64,000 nt of DNA from Actinophytocola sp035995025 (GTDB lineage Bacteria > Actinomycetota > Actinomycetes > Mycobacteriales > Pseudonocardiaceae), in the NCBI GenBank assembly GCA_035995025.1, contig DASYKY010000079.1, positions 1 through 64,000 of the forward strand, written 5' to 3'. The notes under the pieces are model-generated. The model was not told where the DNA came from. It did not search any database and saw only the letters and a program-made list of their open reading frames with translations. Positions 33,444-42,045 of the stretch are shown piece after piece. Within the stretch, counting starts at the first letter, position 1; each line of letters starts with the position of its first letter. A program made the translations under genes and the position numbers.

Positions 33444-34016
33444 ATGACCACATTGGGGGACGGACTGGACGCGTCAGTTGGTGCTGCCGTCGAGGGCGAT
33501 CCACGTGCCATCGACCGGGTGCTTGCGTCCATCCGGCCCCTAGTCGTGCGGTACTGCCGCGCGCGAGTGGGTAGGCAGGAGCGAACATTCGCTTCGGCGG
33601 ACGACGTAGCGCAGGAGGTGTGTCTGGCGGTGCTCACGGCATTGCCTAGCTACCGCGACCAGGGACGACCGTTCCTGGCGTTCGTGTACGGCATTGCCTC
33701 GCACAAAGTTGCTGACGCGCATCGCGCCGCCGGCCGTAACCGATCGGAACCGGTTGCCGACGTTCCTGATGGACCGGAGATCGCTGCCGGCCCCGAGCAG
33801 CGCGCCATGCAGGCCGACCTCTCCCGTCGGATGAGCGACCTGCTCGACGTGTTGCCGGACAAGCAACGGGACATAGTCCTGCTGCGAGTTGTTGTTGGAC
33901 TCTCGGCCGAGGAGACCGCGGAGGCGGTCGGCTCGACACCGGGAGCGGTCCGGGTGGCGCAACACCGCGCGCTGTCCCGGTTGCGAAAGACGTTGTCTAC
34001 GGAGGAGGTGGTCTGA
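33444..34016 (+). CDS. sigD: RNA polymerase sigma factor SigD (group 4/ECF)
   Basis: Sigma-70 family factor of 190 residues. Region 2 includes 'DDVAQEVCLAVLTALPSYRDQGRPFLAFVYGIASHKVADAHR'. Region 4 is 'LLDVLPDKQRDIVLLRVVVGLSAEETAEAVGSTPGAVRVAQHRALSRLR'. It follows the BldM-like gene after 295 bp and its stop abuts the rsdA start (TGAATG). The SigD-RsdA pair is a known mycobacterial/Pseudonocardiaceae unit controlling stationary-phase and ribosome-related genes. Confidence 0.93.
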   Translation: MTTLGDGLDASVGAAVEGDPRAIDRVLASIRPLVVRYCRARVGRQERTFASADDVAQEVCLAVLTALPSYRDQGRPFLAFVYGIASHKVADAHRAAGRNRSEPVADVPDGPEIAAGPEQRAMQADLSRRMSDLLDVLPDKQRDIVLLRVVVGLSAEETAEAVGSTPGAVRVAQHRALSRLRKTLSTEEVV

Positions 34017-34961
34017 ATGGGTGATCGGAGAAGCCAGGGTGAGCCGGACATCGGCCTGCCACAGGACGACACCTCCGAGTTCGACCTGTCGCTCGTGCAT
34101 GCCGACGACGAGTACCTCGACCTGCTGGGCGGCGCGAACCTCGACGAGCCGGCCGGCGTGCCGGCCGACCAGCTGAGCGAACTGCTCCTGTCGTGGCGCC
34201 GCGACGTCGAGACCGAGCCGATCGGCGATCTCGTCGACGACCAGCTTGCCGCTGTCACCGTGCAGGCGGCCCGGATGCGCCGTAAGCGGCGCCCGCGCCT
34301 GCTCGTTCCCGTCGCCGCCGCGGCCGCCGTGCTCGCGATCGCGTTCGCCGGCATCGGGCTCGCCGCGCGGGACGCCCAGCCGGGCGACACGCTGTGGGCG
34401 CTGACCAGGGTGCTCTACTCCGAGCACGCCCGTTCGGTCGAGGCGGCCGAGGCCGTCAAGGACGACCTGCGCGAGGCGCAGGCCGCGCTGACCGACGGCG
34501 ACGTCGACGAGGCCAAGTCCAAGCTCGAGGCTGCGCACGCCGCGCTGCCGACCGTGTCCGGTGAGGACGGCAAGACCGAGCTGGAGAAGCAGCACGCGCA
34601 GCTGTTGGCGCAGATCCCGGGCAACCCGTCCGGTGAGGCGCCGTCGCCGCCGCAGCCCAACCCGACCACCGCGCCGGACGACCCGGGCACCGGGACCGGC
34701 CCGGACACCGGCACGGAGTCGCCGACCGACCCGGGTACCAGCGAGACCGCGCCGTCCGACCCGGAGACCACGACGCCGCCCGACACGACCACGCAGCCGC
34801 CGCCGACGTCGACCGACGAGAGCCGCAGCGAGACGTCCGGCGGCGAGCCGGGCGCCCCGCTGACCGGCGAGGAACATCCGGCCGGGGCCCAGTCGTCCCC
34901 CGAAGACACCGGCACCGGCGGCGAAGCCGCGAGCGAACCGGCGAGCGAACCGGCCGGCTGA
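34017..34961 (+). CDS. rsdA: Membrane anti-sigma-D factor
   Basis: A 314-residue single-pass inner-membrane protein. The N-terminal cytosolic part contains the SigD-binding segment 'EFDLSLVHADDEYLDLLGG' (21-39). A TM helix spans about 95-117. The outside has a helical region (130-190) and a disordered Pro/Thr/Glu-rich tail (200-314). Its ATG directly follows the sigD stop. RsdA is released by regulated proteolysis in mycobacteria (family knowledge). The tail is longer than I would expect for mycobacterial RsdA. Confidence 0.88.
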   Translation: MGDRRSQGEPDIGLPQDDTSEFDLSLVHADDEYLDLLGGANLDEPAGVPADQLSELLLSWRRDVETEPIGDLVDDQLAAVTVQAARMRRKRRPRLLVPVAAAAAVLAIAFAGIGLAARDAQPGDTLWALTRVLYSEHARSVEAAEAVKDDLREAQAALTDGDVDEAKSKLEAAHAALPTVSGEDGKTELEKQHAQLLAQIPGNPSGEAPSPPQPNPTTAPDDPGTGTGPDTGTESPTDPGTSETAPSDPETTTPPDTTTQPPPTSTDESRSETSGGEPGAPLTGEEHPAGAQSSPEDTGTGGEAASEPASEPAG

Positions 34962-34982
34962 GCCGCGGCTACTCTTGCCGGC

Positions 34983-35162
34983 ATGATCGCAGGTCACGTG
35001 TACAGCCAGGCTCCCCGCTGCGGGGAGTGTGGCGGCCGCGCGCTGCTGATCGAGGAAGCCGCGAAGGCACTCGTGAAGGAATCGCTCAGCCGCCTGGTGG
35101 CCCGCCCGTGCCCGCAGGAGGACGGCTGGCACGTCCACGACCCGGCAAACGAGACCCACTGA
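34983..35162 (+). CDS. Small zinc-ribbon-like protein (59 aa)
   Basis: A short gene with ATG at 34983, 21 bp after rsdA. Cysteines and histidines are arranged as C-G-E-C near residues 13-16, then a Cys-Pro near 41 and W-H-V-H near 48-51, so a single Zn2+ knuckle with Cys3His coordination is plausible. A helical middle 'EEAAKALVKESLSRL' separates the two halves. No Shine-Dalgarno is obvious. Short length, strong third-position GC and metal-ligand spacing support a real gene; function unknown. Confidence 0.6.
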   Translation: MIAGHVYSQAPRCGECGGRALLIEEAAKALVKESLSRLVARPCPQEDGWHVHDPANETH

Positions 35163-35218
35163 CGCGATCCAGGGCGTGGCGCCTTCACCGTCCGGTCGCC
35201 TCATGCTGAGCTGAACGA

Positions 35219-35962
35219 GTGCGCCAGGGTCTACCGATCTTCCGTGTCGCGCTGATTGTCGTAGGCATGGTGCTGTGCGCCGCCGGGCCAGGGCCGTTGC
35301 TGAATGCGGGGCGATGGCTCGTCGTCCACACCGGTGTTGCGTTGCTGGCCGTCGCGGCCGGAACCGCGCTGTGGGCGGCCGTGCCCCGCGAGTCGCGGGC
35401 GCTGCCTCTGGCGCTGGCCGCTGCCGGTGTGGTCATCTGGTCGCTACAGCAGGGCGTTGCTGGCTCGTCGATCGTTGGGGGTGTGTTGATCGGCTTGGGT
35501 GCGTTCACCACGGTCCGTGGTTCGCGCGGCGTGTTCCGCGACGACGTGGACCCGGTGCACACCTACCGGCGGATGGGCGGCGGTCGCTCGATCAAGGCTG
35601 GCCGCGGAGCCGAATTGCCACGCCTACTACGGCTCCGTGCGATCGGTGCGCCCTACGTGAGGGTCGACCTGACTGCCGCCACTCCAGTGCGGAATGACTG
35701 GCTGGAGATCGCATTGACCTGCTGGTTCAGCGAGATCGAGGTCGTGCTCCCGGATGGATGGGCCGCGGTCGCCGGCCGGGTCGGTGCCAGCAGACGGGTT
35801 CGGTTCTGCGGTCAGCTTGACTCCGCGATCGTGTTCGACGATGTCGGCGAGCAGCGCGAAAGCCTGTTGCGCGTGGCAGCCGTCCGATCGCCGGAGCGAC
35901 CTTTTGCGGTTGTGTTCCACGTCGCCGGTGCGGTGAGCACAGTGCGCCTAGCCCGCGGTTGA
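35219..35962 (+). CDS. Membrane protein with LiaF-like C-terminal domain
   Basis: A 247-residue protein. Three or four TM helices occupy about 8-100 ('FRVALIVVGMVLCAAGPGPLL', 'LVVHTGVALLAVAAGTALWAAV', 'LPLALAAAGVVIWSL', 'GVLIGLGAF'). The C-terminal half (120-247) is a beta-strand-rich soluble domain with 'WFSEIEVVLPDGW' that resembles the cell-wall-active-antibiotics-response (LiaF/DUF2154) domain. GTG start; 15-bp convergent overlap with the next gene. No identified partner. Confidence 0.65.
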   Translation: MRQGLPIFRVALIVVGMVLCAAGPGPLLNAGRWLVVHTGVALLAVAAGTALWAAVPRESRALPLALAAAGVVIWSLQQGVAGSSIVGGVLIGLGAFTTVRGSRGVFRDDVDPVHTYRRMGGGRSIKAGRGAELPRLLRLRAIGAPYVRVDLTAATPVRNDWLEIALTCWFSEIEVVLPDGWAAVAGRVGASRRVRFCGQLDSAIVFDDVGEQRESLLRVAAVRSPERPFAVVFHVAGAVSTVRLARG

Positions 35963-37000
35963 ACCGTCTACGGGTGGAGAGTCGGGCGGGTGCGCGTACC
36001 TCCAGGTGCGCTGCTCCTCCGCCGGCAGGGGGCCATCCCTGGTCATCAGGTCGCTGAGGCGCCTGTTGAGCTTGATCTCGGCATCGCCCGTGGTCGGTAA
36101 TGGCAGGTGCATCGCCGACAGCATGTCCCAGCGATGTAGGTCGTACGCGGTTGCGAGGAGAACCCCGTGATCGCGTGCTGCTACGACCGCGCCCCGGTAC
36201 GCGAGCATCGCGAGAACGAGCAACGCCACCGGCAACAGGCTCCACCAGTCCCAGCGGGCCACCAGCGCGGCGCTGGCCAGGACCTGCACGGTGAACACGA
36301 GGACGAACGTGGACATCGAGTCGATCGCGTTCAGCTGGGCGTTGATCTCCGCATCGAGGGCGGATGACAGGTGCGGATGCAGTCGCCGGTACGTATCGAC
36401 GGTGCGCAACCCGTATCGCTCACCCGCTGTGGACTCCGCGCGGCGCAGCACGTTGCCAAGCGCCGTCGGCATGATCTGGACGGCCGCGGTCGGATACCGC
36501 GTCCAGTCTCCGACTGCCTGGTTTGCGATCGCCTTCGCCCGGTGCCTGCGGCGGGCGAATCGGGCGACGACTGCGAAGTCCGTGTCGTGCGGTCGCAGAG
36601 GTGGCGCGGCGTAGCGTCGAGCCGAGATCACGGCGGCATTGCGAGTGTGGCGCTCCACGGCGAGTGCCTTCGCCAGACCGCCGCGTCGCCAGTAGCCCTC
36701 GAGGAACTGCACGGTGCGGACCTGGAACGGTCGCAGGAGAACGGCGAGAACGACAGTGGCGAGGACGAGCACCACCGCGCCGACGATGCCCCGCTCCTCG
36801 AACGCGTCGTAGACCGAGGCAGGACCCGCGGGAACCGTTGTGCCGTGGTCGATGCGCGGCTGCGACCACGGCAGCAGGCGCGAGTCCGCCAGGGCGACGA
36901 TGCTGATGATCAAGACGGCACCCGGCAGCACATTGACCAGATACGCGCCAGCACCCAGGCCCTTGACGCTCTCCGTCGAGAGGGCGGTGAGATCACTCAT
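35948..37000 (-). CDS. Integral membrane protein of unknown function
   Basis: A 350-residue protein with an N-terminal pair of TM helices (about 20-42 and 72-95), a long cytosolic basic segment (100-215) and a second hydrophobic pair (about 225-270) before a hydrophilic tail. No known domain could be named. It has GC and codon use less extreme than the flanking purine genes. Its ATG overlaps the stop of the small Cys-rich frame upstream (ATGA), suggesting translational coupling. Confidence 0.7.
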   Translation of the reverse strand: MSDLTALSTESVKGLGAGAYLVNVLPGAVLIISIVALADSRLLPWSQPRIDHGTTVPAGPASVYDAFEERGIVGAVVLVLATVVLAVLLRPFQVRTVQFLEGYWRRGGLAKALAVERHTRNAAVISARRYAAPPLRPHDTDFAVVARFARRRHRAKAIANQAVGDWTRYPTAAVQIMPTALGNVLRRAESTAGERYGLRTVDTYRRLHPHLSSALDAEINAQLNAIDSMSTFVLVFTVQVLASAALVARWDWWSLLPVALLVLAMLAYRGAVVAARDHGVLLATAYDLHRWDMLSAMHLPLPTTGDAEIKLNRRLSDLMTRDGPLPAEEQRTWRYAHPPDSPPVDGSTAG

Positions 37001-37287
37001 CGTCCCTGGTCACCTCGGTACCAGGTGTTCATCGGGTGGTGAAGGTTGGAGACCCGGCAATTGGGCACCTGGCGCGGGTCGAACGCGTCCTTCGACACGG
37101 GCTCTTCGCGGCACTCGTCCGATTTCGCATCGGCGAGTCGCGGACAGACATCGCAGACGTAGCCGGGTTCGCTGGGTCCCTGCCGTCCGCGGGTTCCGTG
37201 ATGTTGGGCGGCCATGATCCGCGGGATGATCAGCGTCAGCCGGACGGCAGCTCCCAGCTGCCGCCGCGCCGATCGCCGGTCTGCCAC
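36997..37287 (-). CDS. Small Cys-rich hypothetical protein
   Basis: A frame of up to 96 residues (GTG 37287; an ATG at 37215 would give 72). It contains C-D-V-C, then Cys in 'SDECREE' and 'PNCRV', giving a possible four-Cys metal site. Its TGA overlaps the ATG of the downstream membrane protein by 4 bp, the main support for it being expressed. No Shine-Dalgarno at either start. Uncertain gene. Confidence 0.4.
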   Translation of the reverse strand: MADRRSARRQLGAAVRLTLIIPRIMAAQHHGTRGRQGPSEPGYVCDVCPRLADAKSDECREEPVSKDAFDPRQVPNCRVSNLHHPMNTWYRGDQGR

Positions 37288-37333
37288 CAGTTCAGTGTGA
37301 TCGCGGCCCTTGACCGTGAGAAGAGGGAGGCCG

Positions 37334-37720
37334 CTATTTCTGCGGGGTCAAAGCCGGCTTGGCGGTCGCGGTGACGCCGTCGGTGAAGCCGCGGCAGTAC
37401 TCCCACGACACGTATGCCGCCGGGTTCGGGTCGAAGGCCGGCTCGTGCGGACGCATGCGGCCGTCGTTGAGCAGCTGTTCCAGTGACGCACGCAACAGCG
37501 CCCAGTCGTGGTAGTGCGGCTCCTGGCACTCCGCGCAGTCCACGACCACACCGCGCACCGCCCGCTGCTCGAGCAGGGCCTGGTACACGCCGAGATCCCG
37601 CAGGTCGGCGAGCAGCTCGGACCGCTCCTGCGCGGTGACAGGCTCCTCGGCGGACTCGTCGGGGCTGTCGAGCGTCCGGGCGGGGTCGTTCGGATCGCCT
37701 GCGAACGGGTCCGGTGGCAT
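37334..37720 (-). CDS. DUF5319 protein (Rv3412-like)
   Basis: A 128-residue soluble acidic protein beginning M-P-P-D-P-F-A-G-D, the family N-terminus, which supports ATG 37720 over 37735. The core contains 'RGVVVDCAECQEPHYHDWALLRASLEQLL', with C-x2-C and H-Y-H that could bind a metal, and ends in 'WEYCRGFTDG'. It matches by eye the conserved protein next to guaB2 in mycobacteria. It is divergent from guaB2 across about 100 bp. Function unknown. Confidence 0.8.
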   Translation of the reverse strand: MPPDPFAGDPNDPARTLDSPDESAEEPVTAQERSELLADLRDLGVYQALLEQRAVRGVVVDCAECQEPHYHDWALLRASLEQLLNDGRMRPHEPAFDPNPAAYVSWEYCRGFTDGVTATAKPALTPQK

Positions 37721-37821
37721 CGCGTCTTCCCTCACGACCTCGCACGGTACCGGGCGGACCCTATGAGCAGTCCAGATACCATGGGATATCGGTGTCCAAC
37801 CTGCACAAACGGAAGGCTCTC

Positions 37822-39324
37822 ATGTCCACCGCTGAGGGAGTCCCGGCCAAGTTCGCCACGCTCGGCCTGACGTTCGACGACGTGCTGCTGCAGCCGTCCG
37901 AGTCCGATGTCGTGCCCGGCGAGGTGGACACCAGCACCCGGCTGACCCGCAACGTCACGCTCCGGATCCCGCTGGTCAGCGCCGCCATGGACACCGTGAC
38001 CGAGGCCCGCATGGCCATCGCCATGGCGCGGCAGGGCGGCATCGGCATCCTGCAGCGCAACCTGCCCATCGAGGAGCACGCCCGCCAGGCGGAGACCGTC
38101 AAGCGCTCCGAGGCAGGCATGGTCACCGACCCGATCACCTGCCTGCCCACCGACACGCTCGCCGAGGTCGACTCGCTCTGCGCCCGCTACCGCATCTCCG
38201 GCGTGCCGGTCACCGACGCCGAGGGCACCCTCGTCGGCATCATCACCAACCGCGACATGCGCTTCGAGGTCGACCACACCAAGCACGTCTCCGAGGTCAT
38301 GACCAAGGGGCCGCTCGTCACCGCGCAGGTCGGCGTGAGCGCGGACGCCGCGCTGGGCCTGCTGCGCCGCCACAAGGTCGAGAAGCTGCCGATCATCGAC
38401 GGCGCGGGCAAGCTGCGCGGGCTGATCACCGTGAAGGACTTCGTCAAGACCGAGCAGTACCCCAGCGCCACAAAGGACACCGACGGCCGGCTCCTCTGCG
38501 GCGCGGCGGTCGGCGTCGGCGACGACGGCTACAAGCGCGCGATGACGCTCGTCGACGCGGGCGTGGACGTGATCATGGTCGACACGGCGCACGGCCACTC
38601 CCGCGGCGTGATCGAGATGGTCGCGAGCCTGAAGAAGGAGCTCGGCGACGCCGTCGACGTCGTCGGCGGCAACGTGGCCACCCGGGCCGGTGCGCAGGCG
38701 CTCGTCGAGGCCGGCGCGGACGGCGTGAAGGTCGGCGTCGGGCCCGGCTCGATCTGCACCACGCGCGTCGTCGCGGGCGTCGGCGTCCCGCAGATCACCG
38801 CGATCTACCAGGCCGACCTCGCGTGCCGGCCGGCGGGCGTGCCGGTCATCGGCGACGGCGGCATCCAGTACTCCGGCGACATCGCCAAGGCCGTCGCGGC
38901 GGGCGCCTCGGCGGTCATGCTCGGCAGCCTGCTCGCCGGCACCGCCGAGTCGCCGGGCGACGTGATCCTGGTCAACGGCAAGCAGTTCAAGACCTACCGC
39001 GGCATGGGCTCGCTCGCCGCCATGCAGTCCCGCGGCGAGGCCCGGTCGTACTCGAAGGACCGCTACTTCCAGGACGACGTGCTGAGCGAGGACAAGCTCG
39101 TGCCGGAGGGCGTGGAGGGCCGGATCCCCTTCCGTGGCCCGCTTTCCCAGGTCGTCCACCAGCTCGTGGGCGGCCTGCGGTCGGGCATGGGCTACACGGG
39201 CTCGCGGACGATCGCCGACCTGCAGAACGCGCAGCTCGTGCGGATCACCGCGGCCGGGCTCAAGGAGAGCCACCCGCACGACGTGACGATGACCGTCGAG
39301 GCGCCCAACTACACGACGCGCTGA
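37822..39324 (+). CDS. guaB: IMP dehydrogenase
   Basis: Oxidises IMP to XMP, the committed step to GTP. A TIM barrel of 500 residues is interrupted by two CBS domains (about 110-225; 'DPITCLPTDTLAEVDSLCARYRISGVPV' and 'VMTKGPLVTAQVG'). The catalytic Cys is in G-V-G-P-G-S-I-C-T-T-R, and the flap region 'ARSYSKDRYFQDD' with the R/Y pair is present. The ATG at 37822 has GGAAGG about 7 nt upstream. It leads the guaB2-guaB3-GNAT run. Confidence 0.97.
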   Translation: MSTAEGVPAKFATLGLTFDDVLLQPSESDVVPGEVDTSTRLTRNVTLRIPLVSAAMDTVTEARMAIAMARQGGIGILQRNLPIEEHARQAETVKRSEAGMVTDPITCLPTDTLAEVDSLCARYRISGVPVTDAEGTLVGIITNRDMRFEVDHTKHVSEVMTKGPLVTAQVGVSADAALGLLRRHKVEKLPIIDGAGKLRGLITVKDFVKTEQYPSATKDTDGRLLCGAAVGVGDDGYKRAMTLVDAGVDVIMVDTAHGHSRGVIEMVASLKKELGDAVDVVGGNVATRAGAQALVEAGADGVKVGVGPGSICTTRVVAGVGVPQITAIYQADLACRPAGVPVIGDGGIQYSGDIAKAVAAGASAVMLGSLLAGTAESPGDVILVNGKQFKTYRGMGSLAAMQSRGEARSYSKDRYFQDDVLSEDKLVPEGVEGRIPFRGPLSQVVHQLVGGLRSGMGYTGSRTIADLQNAQLVRITAAGLKESHPHDVTMTVEAPNYTTR

Positions 39325-39355
39325 CGCGCGCGCAGCCAGAGGAAGGACCTTCCCG

Positions 39356-40489
39356 GTGCCGGATGTTGTCGAGATCGGCATGGGCCGGACCGCCCGGCGC
39401 GGCTACGGGCTGGACGAGATCCAGATCGTGCCGTCGCGGCGGACCCGCTCGTCCCAGGACGTGTCGACGGCGTGGCAGATCGACGCCTACCGCTTCGACA
39501 TCCCGCTGATCACCCACCCCACCGACGCCGTGGTCTCGCCGGCCACGGCGGTCGCGATCGGCGGGCTCGGCGGCCTGGGCGTGCTCAACGCCGAGGGCCT
39601 GCTGGCACGCCACCCGGACGTCGAGGAGGCGCTGGCGAAGGTCCGGGACGCGGCCGACGACCCGGATGTCACCGCGCTGACCCGGGTCCTGCAGGAGCTG
39701 CACGCCGCGCCGATCCGCCCGGAGCTGATCGCCGAGGCGATCAGGAAAGTCACCCAGGCCGGCGTCACCGCGGCCGCGCGGGTCAGCCCGCAGCGCGCCG
39801 CCGAGCTCACCCCCGACCTGCTCGCGGCCGGCGTGGAGATCCTGGTCGTGCAGGGCACGATCGTGTCCGCCGAGCACGTGGCCAAGGGCGGCGAGCCGCT
39901 GAACCTCAAGTCGTTCATCGCCGAGCTCGACGTGCCGGTGATCGCCGGCGGGGTGCACGACTACCGCACCGCCATGCACCTGATGCGCACCGGCGCGGCC
40001 GGCGTGCTCGTCGGCTACGGCGCGAGCCCGGTGACCACCACGGACAACGTGCTGGGCATCGGCGTGCCGATGGCGACGGCGATCATCGACGCGGCCGCCG
40101 CGCGGCGCGACTACCTCGACGAGACCGGCGGCCGGTACGTGCACGTGATCGCGGACGGCGGCGTCGAGTGCAGCGGGGACATCGCGCGCTCGATCGCCTG
40201 CGGGGCCGACGCCATCATGCTGGGCGCCCCGCTCGCGACGGCGTCCGAGGCGCCCGGCCGGGGCCTGTACTGGACGGCCGCGGCCGCGCACCCGTCGCTG
40301 CCGCGCAGCCTCGTGGCGCCGATCGCGGGCGAGGACGAGCTCGTCGACCTGCGCACGCTGCTGTTCGGCCCGTCCTCGGACCCGGAGGGACAGATCAACC
40401 TGTTCGGCGCGCTGCGGCGCGCGATGGCCAAGACCGGCTACTCCGACGTGAAGGAGTTCCAGAAGGTCGGCCTCGTGGTGCGCGGATGA
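39356..40489 (+). CDS. guaB3: GuaB3 (IMPDH/GMPR-family protein)
   Basis: A 377-residue CBS-less member of the IMPDH/GMP-reductase family. The barrel elements 'GMGRTARRGYGLDEIQIVPSRRTRS', 'VIADGGVECSGDIARSIACGADAIMLG' and the end 'AMAKTGYSDVKEFQKVGLVV' are typical of actinobacterial GuaB3. At the IMPDH Cys loop the sequence is 'GYGASPVTTTD', so the catalytic Cys is replaced. Related cyanobacterial GuaB3 proteins have been reported as GMP reductases; whether this applies here is unclear. Starts 31 bp after guaB; its stop overlaps the GNAT start (ATGA). Confidence 0.92.
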   Translation: MPDVVEIGMGRTARRGYGLDEIQIVPSRRTRSSQDVSTAWQIDAYRFDIPLITHPTDAVVSPATAVAIGGLGGLGVLNAEGLLARHPDVEEALAKVRDAADDPDVTALTRVLQELHAAPIRPELIAEAIRKVTQAGVTAAARVSPQRAAELTPDLLAAGVEILVVQGTIVSAEHVAKGGEPLNLKSFIAELDVPVIAGGVHDYRTAMHLMRTGAAGVLVGYGASPVTTTDNVLGIGVPMATAIIDAAAARRDYLDETGGRYVHVIADGGVECSGDIARSIACGADAIMLGAPLATASEAPGRGLYWTAAAAHPSLPRSLVAPIAGEDELVDLRTLLFGPSSDPEGQINLFGALRRAMAKTGYSDVKEFQKVGLVVRG

Positions 40490-42012
40490 GCGCGCGCGAG
40501 GTGGTGGCCGAAGCGGGCGAGCTAGCCCTGGTCGAGCTGGCCGACGGCGACACCGAGCGGATGCGGGAGCTCGACGACGGCGCGTTCGACCCCGACGAGG
40601 ACGACCGCCCGCCCCTGCACGTGCCCGACGTGCAACGCCTCGGCGTGGCCCGCGGGGACGAGCTGGTGGGCACCGTCAGCTGGCACGCGGTCGCCTACGG
40701 GCGCGGGCTGGGCTGCGCGGCGTGGAACCTCGGGATGGCGCTGCTGCCGGCGGCTCGCGGCCGGGGCACCGGCGCGGTGGCGGTGCGGATGCTGGTCGAG
40801 TACCTGCTGGCCACGACCGAGGTGGACCGGGTCGAGGCGAGCACCGACATCGAGAACGTCGCCGCGCAGCGGGTGCTGATGCGGAGCGGCTTCCGGTTCG
40901 AGGGCGTGCTGCGCGGCGCGCAGCGGAGGCTCGGTGAGCGGCGGGACATGATGCAGTTCGCCCTGCTGCGCACCGACCTGGTCGCACCGGTCGCGGACGC
41001 CCCGCGGACGGTCGTGGCCGAGCGCGACGGCGTGGCGCTCGCCGAGCCGCTGCCCGGCGAGCGGGAGGCGCTCTACCAGCAGGCGGCGGGCGACTTCGAC
41101 ATCGACAAGGACGACCGTCCGCGCCTCGCGCCGCCGGTCAAGATCGCGGCGCTGACCGTGCTGGACCCGGCGAGCGGCGAGCTGCTCGGCGGGGTCAGCT
41201 GGCACCCGGTCGACTACGGCGGCACGCTCGGCTGCACGGCGTGGAACATCGGCATCGCCCTGGTCCCGCCGGCGCGGGGACGCGGGGTGGGCACGACCGC
41301 GCAGCGGCTGCTCGTGGAGTACCTGTTCGCGACCACGCCGGTGGACCGGATCGAGGCGGGCACCGACGTCGAGAACGTCGCCGAGCAGAAAGCCCTGGAG
41401 CGAGCCGGTTTCCGGCGCGAGGGCGTGCTGCGCGGGGCCCAGCTGCGCAGCGGCGCGCGGCACGCGCTCGTGCACTACGGGATGCTGCGCGACGACCTGC
41501 GGCCCGCGGGCGAGCGGCGGACGTTCGCGGAGCGCGACGGCATCGCGCTCGGCGACGTGCTGCCCGGCGAGCTGCGGCAGGTGATGGCGGCCGACGACGG
41601 CCTGTTCGCCGTGGACGACGACCGCAGGCCCGGGCCGCGCCCGATGGCGGAGACGCACCGCGCCGCGATCCTCGATGCGAACGACGGCAAGCTGCTCGGC
41701 GTCACGGGCTGGCACGTAGTCAGCTACGGCGGCACGCTCGGCTGCGTGGCCTGGAACATCGGGATCACGCTGCTGCCCGCCGAGCGCGGGCGCGGGGTCG
41801 GCGCGATCGCGCAGCGGCTCCTGGCCGGCCACCTGTTCGCCACCACCGGGGTGGACCGCGTCGAGGCCGGCACGGACGTCGACAACGTCGCCGAGCGGCG
41901 GGCGCTGGCCAAGGCCGGCTTCCGCGAGGAGGGCACGATCCGCGGCGCGCAGCTGCGGGGCGGGCGCCGGACGGACCTGGTGTCCTACGCACGGCTTCGT
42001 ACTGACGAGTAG
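40486..42012 (+). CDS. Triple-GNAT acetyltransferase
   Basis: A 508-residue protein built of three tandem GNAT domains (about 10-168, 175-340 and 345-508). Each has its own acetyl-CoA motif, A/E-R-G-R-G-T/V-G, at 90-96, 263-269 and 433-439, and repeats 'TLGC.AWN.G' (approximately), 'VDR.EA.TD..NVA' and 'FR.EG..RGAQ'. Domains 2 and 3 are most alike, suggesting stepwise duplication. Each resembles RimJ/RimL-type N-acetyltransferases. Starts with ATG overlapping the guaB3 stop, implying coupling to purine genes. Substrate unknown. Confidence 0.88.
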   Translation: MSAREVVAEAGELALVELADGDTERMRELDDGAFDPDEDDRPPLHVPDVQRLGVARGDELVGTVSWHAVAYGRGLGCAAWNLGMALLPAARGRGTGAVAVRMLVEYLLATTEVDRVEASTDIENVAAQRVLMRSGFRFEGVLRGAQRRLGERRDMMQFALLRTDLVAPVADAPRTVVAERDGVALAEPLPGEREALYQQAAGDFDIDKDDRPRLAPPVKIAALTVLDPASGELLGGVSWHPVDYGGTLGCTAWNIGIALVPPARGRGVGTTAQRLLVEYLFATTPVDRIEAGTDVENVAEQKALERAGFRREGVLRGAQLRSGARHALVHYGMLRDDLRPAGERRTFAERDGIALGDVLPGELRQVMAADDGLFAVDDDRRPGPRPMAETHRAAILDANDGKLLGVTGWHVVSYGGTLGCVAWNIGITLLPAERGRGVGAIAQRLLAGHLFATTGVDRVEAGTDVDNVAERRALAKAGFREEGTIRGAQLRGGRRTDLVSYARLRTDE

Positions 42013-42045
42013 CTTGCGCGGCCCCGGCCGACTAGCGTCGGCGGC

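Noticed and set aside
37721..37821. Purine riboswitch before guaB
   Set aside because: About 100 bp between divergent genes with no conserved purine-aptamer pattern.
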